Assembly (NCBI GenBank): GCA_020433835.1 | Contig: JAGRBY010000354.1 | Span: forward strand, 1 to 7,585 | Length of the DNA: 7,585 bases | Origin: Anaerolineae bacterium | GTDB taxonomy: Bacteria > Chloroflexota > Anaerolineae > 4572-78 > J111 | Direction: 5' to 3' | Shown: positions 1 to 5,611 of the stretch, piece by piece | Layout of the letters: each line of letters starts with the position of its first letter | How positions within the stretch are numbered: the stretch's first letter is position 1 | Program-made: the position numbers and the translations under genes | Notes under the pieces: model-generated | The model's database searches: none | What the model was told of the DNA's origin: nothing | Seen by the model: the letters and a program-made list of their open reading frames with translations, nothing else

Positions 1-272
1 CTCCACAAATAATACAGCGAAGTGAGTTATCCATAACTGTATTGTCTACCTTAATAAGATAACCTGCAATGGGCTGCTTAAGAAGTAATTCTTAAGTGAA
101 ACCTGCCAAATTCGGGGAAACCTAAGTTCTATATGGATAAGGCAATCCCGAGCCAAGCCCTACTAAACATAGGGAAGGTGTAGAGACTATACGGTAGGCC
201 CCTCCTAATCGAGGGTGAAGAGATAGTCCAGCCTACAAACCCGAAAGGGGCAATGAAAGTTGTAGTAGGATG
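1..272 (+). ncRNA. Group I self-splicing intron, subgroup IC3 (5' end outside window), in a tRNA(CAU) gene
   Basis: All conserved core elements of a group I ribozyme are present in order. P2 is an 8-bp stem (77-84 with 89-96) closed by a GUAA tetraloop. P3 pairs 102-107 with 193-198. P4 pairs about 112-116 with 147-151, and P5 pairs 121-123 with 140-142. P6a is CCCTA/TAGGG (158-162 with 170-174). P7, the guanosine-binding helix, pairs GACTAT 185-190 with ATAGTC 223-228. P8 pairs 200-204 with 211-215, and P9 pairs 232-236 with 265-269 around a GAAA-capped helix (240-249). The blocks AATTCGGGGAAACCTAAG, GGCAATCCCGAGCCAAG and AAGGTGTAGAGACTA closely resemble, from memory, the Azoarcus tRNA-Ile and cyanobacterial tRNA-Leu introns, which are IC3. 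The intron should end at the omega G, position 272. The internal guide is at 69-76. The 5' splice site is not seen, so P1 must contain more than about 70 extra bases. Confidence 0.93.
69..76 (+). other. Internal guide sequence (P1 3' strand plus P10 strand) of the group I intron
   Basis: GGCTG at 72-76 can pair with a 5' exon ending CGGCU. That is the exon end expected if tRNA positions 29-31 complement the visible 3' anticodon strand and are followed by C32 and U33. The pair at the splice site is the required G.U. The three bases just before, ATG at 69-71, pair with the first three bases of the 3' exon, CAU, forming P10. The eight-base stretch therefore aligns with both exons across the junction, with two G.U wobbles. 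The 3' exon is read directly; the 5' exon is predicted because it lies outside the window. Confidence 0.75.
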
Positions 273-312
273 CATAACCGGTTGGTCGCAGGTTCGAATC
301 CTGCAGGGCCCA
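273..312 (+). tRNA. 3' half of tRNA(CAU), probably tRNA-Ile2 (lysidine type); 5' half beyond left edge
   Basis: After the intron the sequence folds as a tRNA 3' half. It has anticodon CAU (273-275), A37 and A38, anticodon-stem strand CCGGT (278-282), variable loop TGGTC (283-287), T stem GCAGG/CCTGC (288-292, 300-304), T loop TTCGAAT, acceptor strand AGGGCCC (305-311) and discriminator A312. The next bases are TCA, so the CCA tail is not encoded. CCG at 39-41 lacks the three G-C pairs typical of initiator tRNA, and C72 would make a normal 1-72 pair, so initiator Met is unlikely. The acceptor strand and the TGGTC-GCAGG stretch resemble bacterial tRNA-Ile(CAU), whose C34 is changed to lysidine by TilS so that it reads AUA. 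Elongator Met remains possible. The 5' half should contain GGGCCCU at the acceptor and ACCGGCU at positions 27-33. Confidence 0.85.
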
Positions 313-316
313 TCAG

Positions 317-354
317 GAACACTCGATATTCATGTCGGGTGTTCTTTTATTTTT
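317..354 (+). terminator. Rho-independent terminator of the tRNA, with T-tract overlapping the PfkB gene end
   Basis: A 10-bp stem (317-326 with 335-344, one G.T pair) encloses an 8-base loop and is followed by TTTTATTTTT. It starts five bases after the tRNA discriminator. The T-tract covers the stop codon (347-349) of the convergent PfkB gene. Read on the minus strand, the same hairpin lies two bases past that stop but has no T-tract after it, so any terminator role for the PfkB transcript would be weak. Confidence 0.85.
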
Positions 355-1294
355 CTGCCGCTTGATTTAAGCGATGGATTGCCTCATTACGTAAGGTCGG
401 TATCGGCTGCGGCAGCCCCACCTGCTCGACCAAAAAACTGGCCGCGACCGCGCCATATAGCCCCGCTGTTCTTAAATCGCCCGTTTGGGCCCAACCAACC
501 AAAAAGCCACCACAAAAAGCGTTTCCGGCTCCCGTGACATCAACTACATTGGTTGTAATAGCGGGGATGTGGCAGGTTTCGCCCGATTGAGCATGATGGA
601 TGCGTGCGCCGGTTGGGCCTTGCCGCAGGGCGATGATGTTCGCCCCGGCATCGACCATGCGCTGTATGAGTTCGTCCGGCGCACCGGGGCCGACCAGGCT
701 TTCGGCTTCGAGCTGGTTGGGCGAGAAAATCTGCCCGGCGGAAAGCAGTGCCCGCAGTTCGGTATCACTTAAAGGGCGATGCGTCTCTCGAAAAGGTTCG
801 ATGCTGACAACTGCGCCCAATTCGCGCAGGGCGCGGATAAAGTTGAGATCGGGATCTTCGGGATGAACGCCCAGGTGAAAAGCTCGTGCCTGGCGATAAG
901 CCAGCGGCACGTTCTCCAGAGTTCGCCTCAATTGCCGACCTATGACTTGACCCGGTACGCGCCATTCCTGCGTTCGATACCCGTTTTCGGCAAGATGCTG
1001 CCATGCGCGGGGAGTCGGGCAGTTCGGAGTGTGGCGCAAGCCCTGGGTGTCGATGCCGGATTGGTGCAGCCAGTCCAAGGCGCTCGCTGGGAGATCGTCA
1101 CCAATGCCACTCACAAGCCCCACACCGTCGGCCCATAGGCGCATTCCGAACGCCGTCTGCGGACCACCGCCGCCTAAGGTTCCCAAGGCTGTCTGCCCAT
1201 TGGGAAAGACGATGTCATCGATAATCAAGGAAAATGTTACAAAGTCTATCGGTTGCGTTGTTGAAGAATTAGAAGGGCGACGTTCGATGGTCAT
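347..1294 (-). CDS. PfkB family carbohydrate/nucleoside kinase homologue, MAK32-like, with Asn at the catalytic Asp position
   Basis: The protein has 315 residues, normal for PfkB/ribokinase enzymes, which phosphorylate sugars or nucleosides with ATP in the cytosol. The N-terminal region has the substrate-side glycine stretch [11 protein letters not shown] (40-50) and GIGDD (63-67). The C-terminal ATP/anion-hole motif is DVTGAGNAF (252-260). In most PfkB enzymes this reads D-T-x-G-A-G-D, the last Asp being the catalytic base; here it is Asn258, encoded by AAC. The opening [14 protein letters not shown] and the GAGN form recall fungal MAK32-type PfkB proteins (family memory, not a search). The start lies seven bases after the nucleoside hydrolase stop with no clear Shine-Dalgarno, suggesting translational coupling. 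Beside psuG the natural guess is pseudouridine kinase, but the substitution makes ordinary kinase activity doubtful. The first 16 residues precede the recognisable fold. Confidence 0.88.
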   Translation of the reverse strand: MTIERRPSNSSTTQPIDFVTFSLIIDDIVFPNGQTALGTLGGGGPQTAFGMRLWADGVGLVSGIGDDLPASALDWLHQSGIDTQGLRHTPNCPTPRAWQHLAENGYRTQEWRVPGQVIGRQLRRTLENVPLAYRQARAFHLGVHPEDPDLNFIRALRELGAVVSIEPFRETHRPLSDTELRALLSAGQIFSPNQLEAESLVGPGAPDELIQRMVDAGANIIALRQGPTGARIHHAQSGETCHIPAITTNVVDVTGAGNAFCGGFLVGWAQTGDLRTAGLYGAVAASFLVEQVGLPQPIPTLRNEAIHRLNQAAEK

Positions 1295-1301
1295 AGAAAG
1301 A

Positions 1302-2255
1302 TTAGTCAGGTCGCGTAATGGTCTTCTGATAGAGACTCAGCAGCTCGGATACGTCAACATCGATACAGATATTGGTTGGCGGGATATCCGTCCAGCCGTT
1401 AGGGACAACCCACTGTTGGTGAAAATCCGGCAGCGTCATTCCGGCAGCGATCCCTTCGGTAATGACCCGTACCGGAGCCTGCCGAATGGTAAAGAGCGAG
1501 GGATTGATGACATACGCTATGGTCGAAGGATCGTGCATAGGCATCCCATCGAGTCCCGGATGAGCCTTTTGATAATAATCCATGTAGAACTGGCTGATAC
1601 TGTCGAGGAATTGCGTGGTTGCTGTGGCAGTTTTTAGGTCGGCCAGGTAAGCCCTGCTCATGACTGCTTTATGCGTAACATCGAGGCCGACCATGGTGAG
1701 CGGCCAACCGGCGGTGAAAACCACGTCGGCAGCGTGCGGATCTTTAAAGACGTTCGCCTCGGCAGCGGGGTTGATGTTGCCCCCCACTGTGGCCGCGCCG
1801 CCCATCAATACCACCCCGGCCACAGCATCGACCAGGCGAGGCTCAAGCGCCAAGGCCAACGCCAAATTGGTTAGCGGCCCTAAAGAAATCAGCGTAATTT
1901 TACCAGGGTTGGCCATAACGGTTTCGACAATGTACTGTGCGGCGGGTTTGTTGAGAGGCCGGCCTTGAGGTGGCGGTTGATGGGTATTGCCCAACCCATC
2001 GACACCGTGTACTTCCGAAGCCACGCTTTTGAGCGGTACAATCAGCGGTAGATCGGCCCCATGAGCCACAGAGATATCCGGCCGCCCGGCAAATTCGACC
2101 AATCGCAGTGCATTTTGGGTAGCCAGATCAGTATGCACATTGCCGTAAATGGTAGTCAACCCCATTAGCTCTATTTCCGGCGCTTTCAGGGCAAAGAGGA
2201 TGGCCATAGCATCATCAATGCCGGGATCTGTATCGATAACTATTTTTGTAGTCAT
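1302..2255 (-). CDS. Inosine/uridine-preferring nucleoside hydrolase family protein
   Basis: This cytosolic calcium-dependent enzyme hydrolyses the N-glycosidic bond of nucleosides to base and ribose. The hallmark DTDPGIDDA is at residues 8-16, holding the Asp cluster (D10, D14, D15) that binds Ca2+ and ribose. YGN follows at 37-39, and [12 protein letters not shown] at 124-135 is the usual metal and ribose segment. GGN (158-160) and EANVFKDP (166-173) supply further ribose contacts. HDP (241-243) carries the His that protonates leaving bases in IU-type hydrolases and the last metal-binding Asp. The 317-residue length is typical and no key residue is missing. The ATG has a good Shine-Dalgarno, GAGG at 2260-2263, four bases away. 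It lies 57 bases downstream of psuG and seven bases upstream of the PfkB gene, so the three are probably co-transcribed. Base preference cannot be read from the sequence; RihA/B/C-like activity on pyrimidine or purine nucleosides is equally possible. Confidence 0.95.
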   Translation of the reverse strand: MTTKIVIDTDPGIDDAMAILFALKAPEIELMGLTTIYGNVHTDLATQNALRLVEFAGRPDISVAHGADLPLIVPLKSVASEVHGVDGLGNTHQPPPQGRPLNKPAAQYIVETVMANPGKITLISLGPLTNLALALALEPRLVDAVAGVVLMGGAATVGGNINPAAEANVFKDPHAADVVFTAGWPLTMVGLDVTHKAVMSRAYLADLKTATATTQFLDSISQFYMDYYQKAHPGLDGMPMHDPSTIAYVINPSLFTIRQAPVRVITEGIAAGMTLPDFHQQWVVPNGWTDIPPTNICIDVDVSELLSLYQKTITRPD

Positions 2256-2312
2256 TCTACCTCATTTGTAACCGTACGGCAGCCCACTAGCGCCAGCCAG
2301 CCCATCGGTGTT

Positions 2313-3215
2313 TTATTCAACCAGAGCCTGAGCAATTTGCGCCGCGACGTTGGCATTGTTTAATAGCAACGCCATGTTTGCTTTTTTACTTTGTGCTCCG
2401 GATAAGGTGCTGACGCGATCAAGCAAATAAGGCGTTACGGCTTTACCGGCTATCCCTTCGGCCACCAACTCGGCAATGGCCTGGTCGATTATTATCTGCG
2501 CTTTTTCAGCCGGCCATTCATCTTGCTCGGGAACCGGCACGGTAACCAGCATGCCTCCATCAAAATCCATGCTCTCACGCACTTTGATGATATCCGCTAT
2601 CTCCTGCGGGGTATCGACCCGCACGTCTAAGAGCAGCCCGCTGTGACGAGAGTAAAAAGCCGGCAGTTCATCGGTTTGATAGCCCAAAACCGGAACTCCA
2701 CGCGTCTCTAAGACCTCGAGCGTTAACGGCAAATCTAAAATAGCTTTAGCTCCGGCACAAACCACAGTGACACGTGTGCGTGACAGCTCGATCAAATCAG
2801 CCGACTCATCAAAAGGCTGACCGCGATGAACACCGCCGATACCGCCGGTGGCAAACACTTTGATACCGGCACAGCGTGCCACAATCATGGTACCGGCTAC
2901 GGTTGTAGCTCCGTTTTCTTTGCGAGCTACGGCAATCGGAATATCGCGGCGGGCGCATTTGCGTACATTTGAGGCGGTACTGAGATATTCTAGCTGGTCA
3001 TCCGTAAGGCCAACATAAATTTGTCCTTCTAAAATGGCAATGGTCGCCGGAACAGCACCCTGCCGGCGCACCGTAGCCTCGATGGCACGGGCAATCTCTA
3101 AATTTTCAGGCATAGGGAACCCATGGGTAATCAACGTCGATTCAAGGGCAACAACGGCTCTGTTTTCATTGAGGGCAGATTGTACTTCGGGGTGAAAGTT
3201 CAAATTAAGTTGCAT
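2313..3215 (-). CDS. psuG: Pseudouridine-5'-phosphate glycosidase
   Basis: PsuG cleaves the C-C glycosidic bond of pseudouridine 5'-phosphate to uracil and ribose 5-phosphate, in the cytosol, using Mn2+ and a catalytic Lys. The 300-residue protein matches the family along its whole length. ALESTLITHGFP (23-34) carries the acidic residue E25, and VRKCARRD (84-91) carries K86. ATGGIGGVHRG (122-132) is followed by the acidic DESADL (136-141) expected at the metal and phosphate site. CAGAKAILD (153-161) holds K157, which aligns with the Schiff-base lysine of E. coli PsuG, and the tail has GSNIALL-like KKANMALLLNN (278-288). The start ATG has AGGA at 3223-3226, seven bases upstream. It is the first gene of its unit, after a 305-base gap. 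It needs a kinase to make its substrate; the only candidate in view is the atypical PfkB protein two genes downstream. Confidence 0.97.
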   Translation of the reverse strand: MQLNLNFHPEVQSALNENRAVVALESTLITHGFPMPENLEIARAIEATVRRQGAVPATIAILEGQIYVGLTDDQLEYLSTASNVRKCARRDIPIAVARKENGATTVAGTMIVARCAGIKVFATGGIGGVHRGQPFDESADLIELSRTRVTVVCAGAKAILDLPLTLEVLETRGVPVLGYQTDELPAFYSRHSGLLLDVRVDTPQEIADIIKVRESMDFDGGMLVTVPVPEQDEWPAEKAQIIIDQAIAELVAEGIAGKAVTPYLLDRVSTLSGAQSKKANMALLLNNANVAAQIAQALVE

Positions 3216-3520
3216 TATCTATTCCTAGTAAATTTCAGTAAGATAGTTTGTTGATTGGACAGATGCATAGTTGTTTGTAAAAGGGCTTGGATAAACTAGT
3301 CATAGGGATTTGTTAGTTGTGCGTAGGTTTTTTGGGTCATTTTATACTCTGGAACATAAAGAATTATTCCAAAATCCACCCACGATGGGGTGGAAAGATG
3401 GTAAAAAATGCTACTGCTATGGTCTTATTACTTGGGGAAAAGTATACACGCCTTCAAGTAATGGTACCTGACTTTCTAAAGAATGTAAATCTTACGATAC
3501 ATTCTTGGCAGCATTACCAA
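3216..3520. other. AT-rich intergenic region between the transporter unit and the psuG unit
   Basis: I see no gene in these 305 bases; a plus-strand reading frame through it uses a TTG start, has no family resemblance and runs into the ADP-ribosylglycohydrolase gene. The stretch is clearly more AT-rich than its neighbours (one sampled line is 35% GC). Inverted repeats present are AGAATGTA/TACATTCT (3480-3487 with 3498-3505), ATTACTTG/CAAGTAAT (3427-3434 with 3455-3462), CCACCC/GGGTGG around 3376-3393, and TGGAA/TTCCA around 3349-3371. On the minus strand TATAAAAT at 3339-3346 could be a -10 box for psuG, giving a leader of about 120 bases, but no good -35 box lies at the right spacing. It probably holds the end of the upstream transcript and the promoter of psuG. 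Confidence 0.6.
3480..3505 (-). terminator. Possible weak terminator or 3' stem-loop after the ADP-ribosylglycohydrolase gene
   Basis: A perfect 8-bp stem (AGAATGTA with TACATTCT) with a 10-base loop begins 15 bases past the stop codon of the upstream gene, read on the minus strand. The stem is AT-rich and only TTTAG follows it, so it falls short of a convincing rho-independent terminator. A GC-richer hairpin followed by ATTTT lies further on, around 3376-3393. Confidence 0.3.
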
Positions 3521-4594
3521 TCAGTTTTCATCCAGAATATCATCCAACAGGCGAGTGCCAACATGCGGGGTAGCACTATGGTTACGAATAGCAACAGCAT
3601 AGAGACCCTCGGCGATTTCTTCGAGGTCATATTGAGGATTTGCCTGGCGTAATACATCGATATACTCAGCCGGGATCGAGTCGATCCCTCGCCAGGCTCC
3701 GGCCAGAACACAAGCCATCGCCCCCACAGCTGCGGCATCGCCTGATAAGGCCGATGCATAAATTGCTGCGCGTACAGGGTCGCCATCGGCCAGCGCCAGG
3801 ATACCGAATGCACACGGCACCGAGTCACCTACCGCTAACGTAACACCAATAAGGTCATGAAGATTTTGAATACGTTCCATCTCGGAATAGTTGGTGTCGG
3901 TGGCCAGTTGAATAGCAAAGTCGATCCGACGCCCAATGGATGGGCCATACCAGGGATGGCCGTGCGTTAGCCCTACGTTGGCCGCCCAGATAGCGGTATC
4001 GGCAATGTCTTCCAGCGTTGTGTTAGGCGTTAATGCCTGGGCCACTGCCGCTGCCACGGCACACGTGCCCGATACGGCGATATCGCTGTAATGGGTGGGA
4101 ATACAAGAAATAATGGCCTCTTCAACAGCGGCTTCAGGATCACCGGGGTGAATAAGCCCGATGGGACTAACGCGCACGGCGCTGTCCTTTGTATCGGTGT
4201 GCAAGCCGGTCAAATGGGGATCATCACCGGCTTTAAGCGCTTGAAACGCGTGCTGCACATTTTGGCTCAGCGCGGCACTGTGATGGCTGTCTAACTTATC
4301 GTACCAATCGATCAGAGTCTTCACGATGCGCTTGAGGGTTACCCGGCCTCGATTAACCACAATCATTTGCCCCAGAGCGATAGCCTGCTGCGTATCACCG
4401 GTTATCTGTCCCATTTTCAGGCGGCTGTAAAGCGGATGATTAGGGGCGGGTTCGACCAAGGTTTCAAGCCAGCCGCCGTACTTGTCCCAAGTTTGTTCCG
4501 GTTGAAAAAATGCCGGCATGGCCCAAGCGCTACCCAGGACCTGACCGAACAATGCTCCCGCAATATGAGGATAAACGTACGTTTCTATCTGCAT
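3521..4594 (-). CDS. ADP-ribosylglycohydrolase (ARH/DraG) family protein with altered metal-site residues
   Basis: The 357-residue all-helical protein matches the ARH/DraG family, whose active members use two Mg2+ or Mn2+ ions to release ADP-ribose. Recognisable blocks are PHIAGALFGQVLGSAWAMP (9-27), GQITGDTQQAIALG (62-75), RVSPIGLI (141-148), the THYSDIAVSGTCAVAAAVA helix (167-185) and the C-terminal SGDAAAVGAMACVLAGAW (284-301). In active members the first metal motif reads T-D-D-T; here it is T65-G66-D67-T68. The second normally reads G-D-T-D-T/S; here it is G285-D286-A287-A288-A289. About half of the usual ligands are therefore absent, although the fold looks intact and there is no frameshift. 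The ATG directly abuts the TAA of the upstream permease, so translation is coupled to the transporter and a role in nucleoside use is likely. The substrate is unknown; it may be a non-hydrolytic binder or act on another glycoside. Confidence 0.85.
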   Translation of the reverse strand: MQIETYVYPHIAGALFGQVLGSAWAMPAFFQPEQTWDKYGGWLETLVEPAPNHPLYSRLKMGQITGDTQQAIALGQMIVVNRGRVTLKRIVKTLIDWYDKLDSHHSAALSQNVQHAFQALKAGDDPHLTGLHTDTKDSAVRVSPIGLIHPGDPEAAVEEAIISCIPTHYSDIAVSGTCAVAAAVAQALTPNTTLEDIADTAIWAANVGLTHGHPWYGPSIGRRIDFAIQLATDTNYSEMERIQNLHDLIGVTLAVGDSVPCAFGILALADGDPVRAAIYASALSGDAAAVGAMACVLAGAWRGIDSIPAEYIDVLRQANPQYDLEEIAEGLYAVAIRNHSATPHVGTRLLDDILDEN

Positions 4595-5608
4595 TTAAAC
4601 GACTCTATGTTCTGATTCCATATTTTCTTGAAATTTGCGTGTATTCATAGCTATCTGGGCCTGCCGCCGGATATTGTAGATAACCAGAGCGGCAATCGTT
4701 ACAATCGGTGGGATCATGGTAATGAGCTGGCTGGGAATACTTAACGTTCCCAGCTGTGCTTCCAGAGCGCCGGCTGCCCCAAATATCAAGGCGGCGATAA
4801 GTGTCCCGGCCGGATTTCTATTTCCCAAAAAAACCGCAGCCAGTGCGATATAACCACGCCCGGCCGTCATATTGGTTTGAAACAGGGTCAGATAACCCAT
4901 ACTCAAGTTGATGCCGCCCAGAGCCGCCAAAAAGCCACTCATCAACAAGGCGATATACTGAACCCGTTTAACATTAATCCCCACCGATGCCGCTGCTATG
5001 GGATTTTCGCCCACGGCCCGCAGATGCGTGCCCAATCGGGTGCGATACAGAAAAAGCCACACCAAAGCCACCGAAAGAAAGGCCATATAGGTGACGATAT
5101 TATACCCGGTTAAATTCTCGCCGTTAAAAAGTTGCCCGACAAATGGAATAGCATCGACAAAAGGAATAACGATACTGGGCATCGCCGGGCTGGCCAGGGT
5201 TGAGGTACTGCCTTTGTCGCCGGTGAGGGCAAACATAATAAAGACCGTACCGCCGCTGGCTAAAATGTTGATGCCCAGAGCCGCCAAAATAACATCCGCG
5301 CCCAACTCTAAATGGAAAAAGGCGATAATCCAGGTTAAGATCAGACCGGATGCGACACCGGCTAAAGCCCCCAACCACGGATAGATCCACACCGGCAGTC
5401 CCGGCAGCCACTCCGGCCCCAGAGCGCCGATCACAACCCCAAAAAATGCCGCGGTCAGCATAATCCCTTCCAAGGCGATGTTGATGACCCCGGCCAATTC
5501 GGAGATAAGCCCACCCATAGCCGGCAGGATAATCGGCGTCGAGGTGCGGATGATCGTGGCGATGAAGGCCGCTGAAAAAATGCTGACTAACACAGTTTCA
5601 AACGTCAT
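4595..5608 (-). CDS. ABC transporter permease, BPD_transp_2 family (nucleoside uptake, NupQ-like)
   Basis: This is the second, shorter permease subunit of a BMP-type nucleoside importer in the cytoplasmic membrane. The 337 residues contain about eight to ten hydrophobic segments. Family blocks are GVINIALEGIMLTAAF (40-55), the cytoplasmic coupling region with RTRLGTHLRAVGENP (189-203) and ASVGINVKR (207-215), and AGRGYIALAAVFLGNRNP (249-266). This is the pattern of B. subtilis YufQ/NupQ and related permeases, as opposed to the ribose RbsC group. Its start codon lies three bases after the stop of the preceding permease, with a strong Shine-Dalgarno AAGGGG (5615-5620) six bases upstream that reaches up to that stop. 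The C-terminal tail (about 312-337) is charged and cytoplasmic. The gene ends flush against the next start codon. Nucleoside specificity is inferred from the family and from the salvage genes around it. Confidence 0.94.
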   Translation of the reverse strand: MTFETVLVSIFSAAFIATIIRTSTPIILPAMGGLISELAGVINIALEGIMLTAAFFGVVIGALGPEWLPGLPVWIYPWLGALAGVASGLILTWIIAFFHLELGADVILAALGINILASGGTVFIMFALTGDKGSTSTLASPAMPSIVIPFVDAIPFVGQLFNGENLTGYNIVTYMAFLSVALVWLFLYRTRLGTHLRAVGENPIAAASVGINVKRVQYIALLMSGFLAALGGINLSMGYLTLFQTNMTAGRGYIALAAVFLGNRNPAGTLIAALIFGAAGALEAQLGTLSIPSQLITMIPPIVTIAALVIYNIRRQAQIAMNTRKFQENMESEHRVV

Positions 5609-5611
5609 CGC

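Noticed and set aside
273..312. Initiator tRNA-fMet instead of Ile2
   Set aside because: The 3' anticodon strand is CCGGT, so the three consecutive G-C pairs next to the loop are missing, and C72 would pair with G1, unlike the initiator 1-72 mismatch.
253..537. Plus-strand reading frame of 94 codons starting in the intron
   Set aside because: It runs through the intron 3' end, the tRNA and its terminator and then over the PfkB gene; those structures explain the sequence, and the protein matches no family.
2256..2312. Hairpin or separate promoter between psuG and the nucleoside hydrolase gene
   Set aside because: Only a short imperfect palindrome around GCGC is present; no T-tract or promoter boxes, and the 57-base gap fits one transcript.
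3317..3652. Plus-strand reading frame of 111 codons over the intergenic region
   Set aside because: TTG start, no Shine-Dalgarno, no recognisable family, and its last third is antisense to a clear ADP-ribosylglycohydrolase gene.
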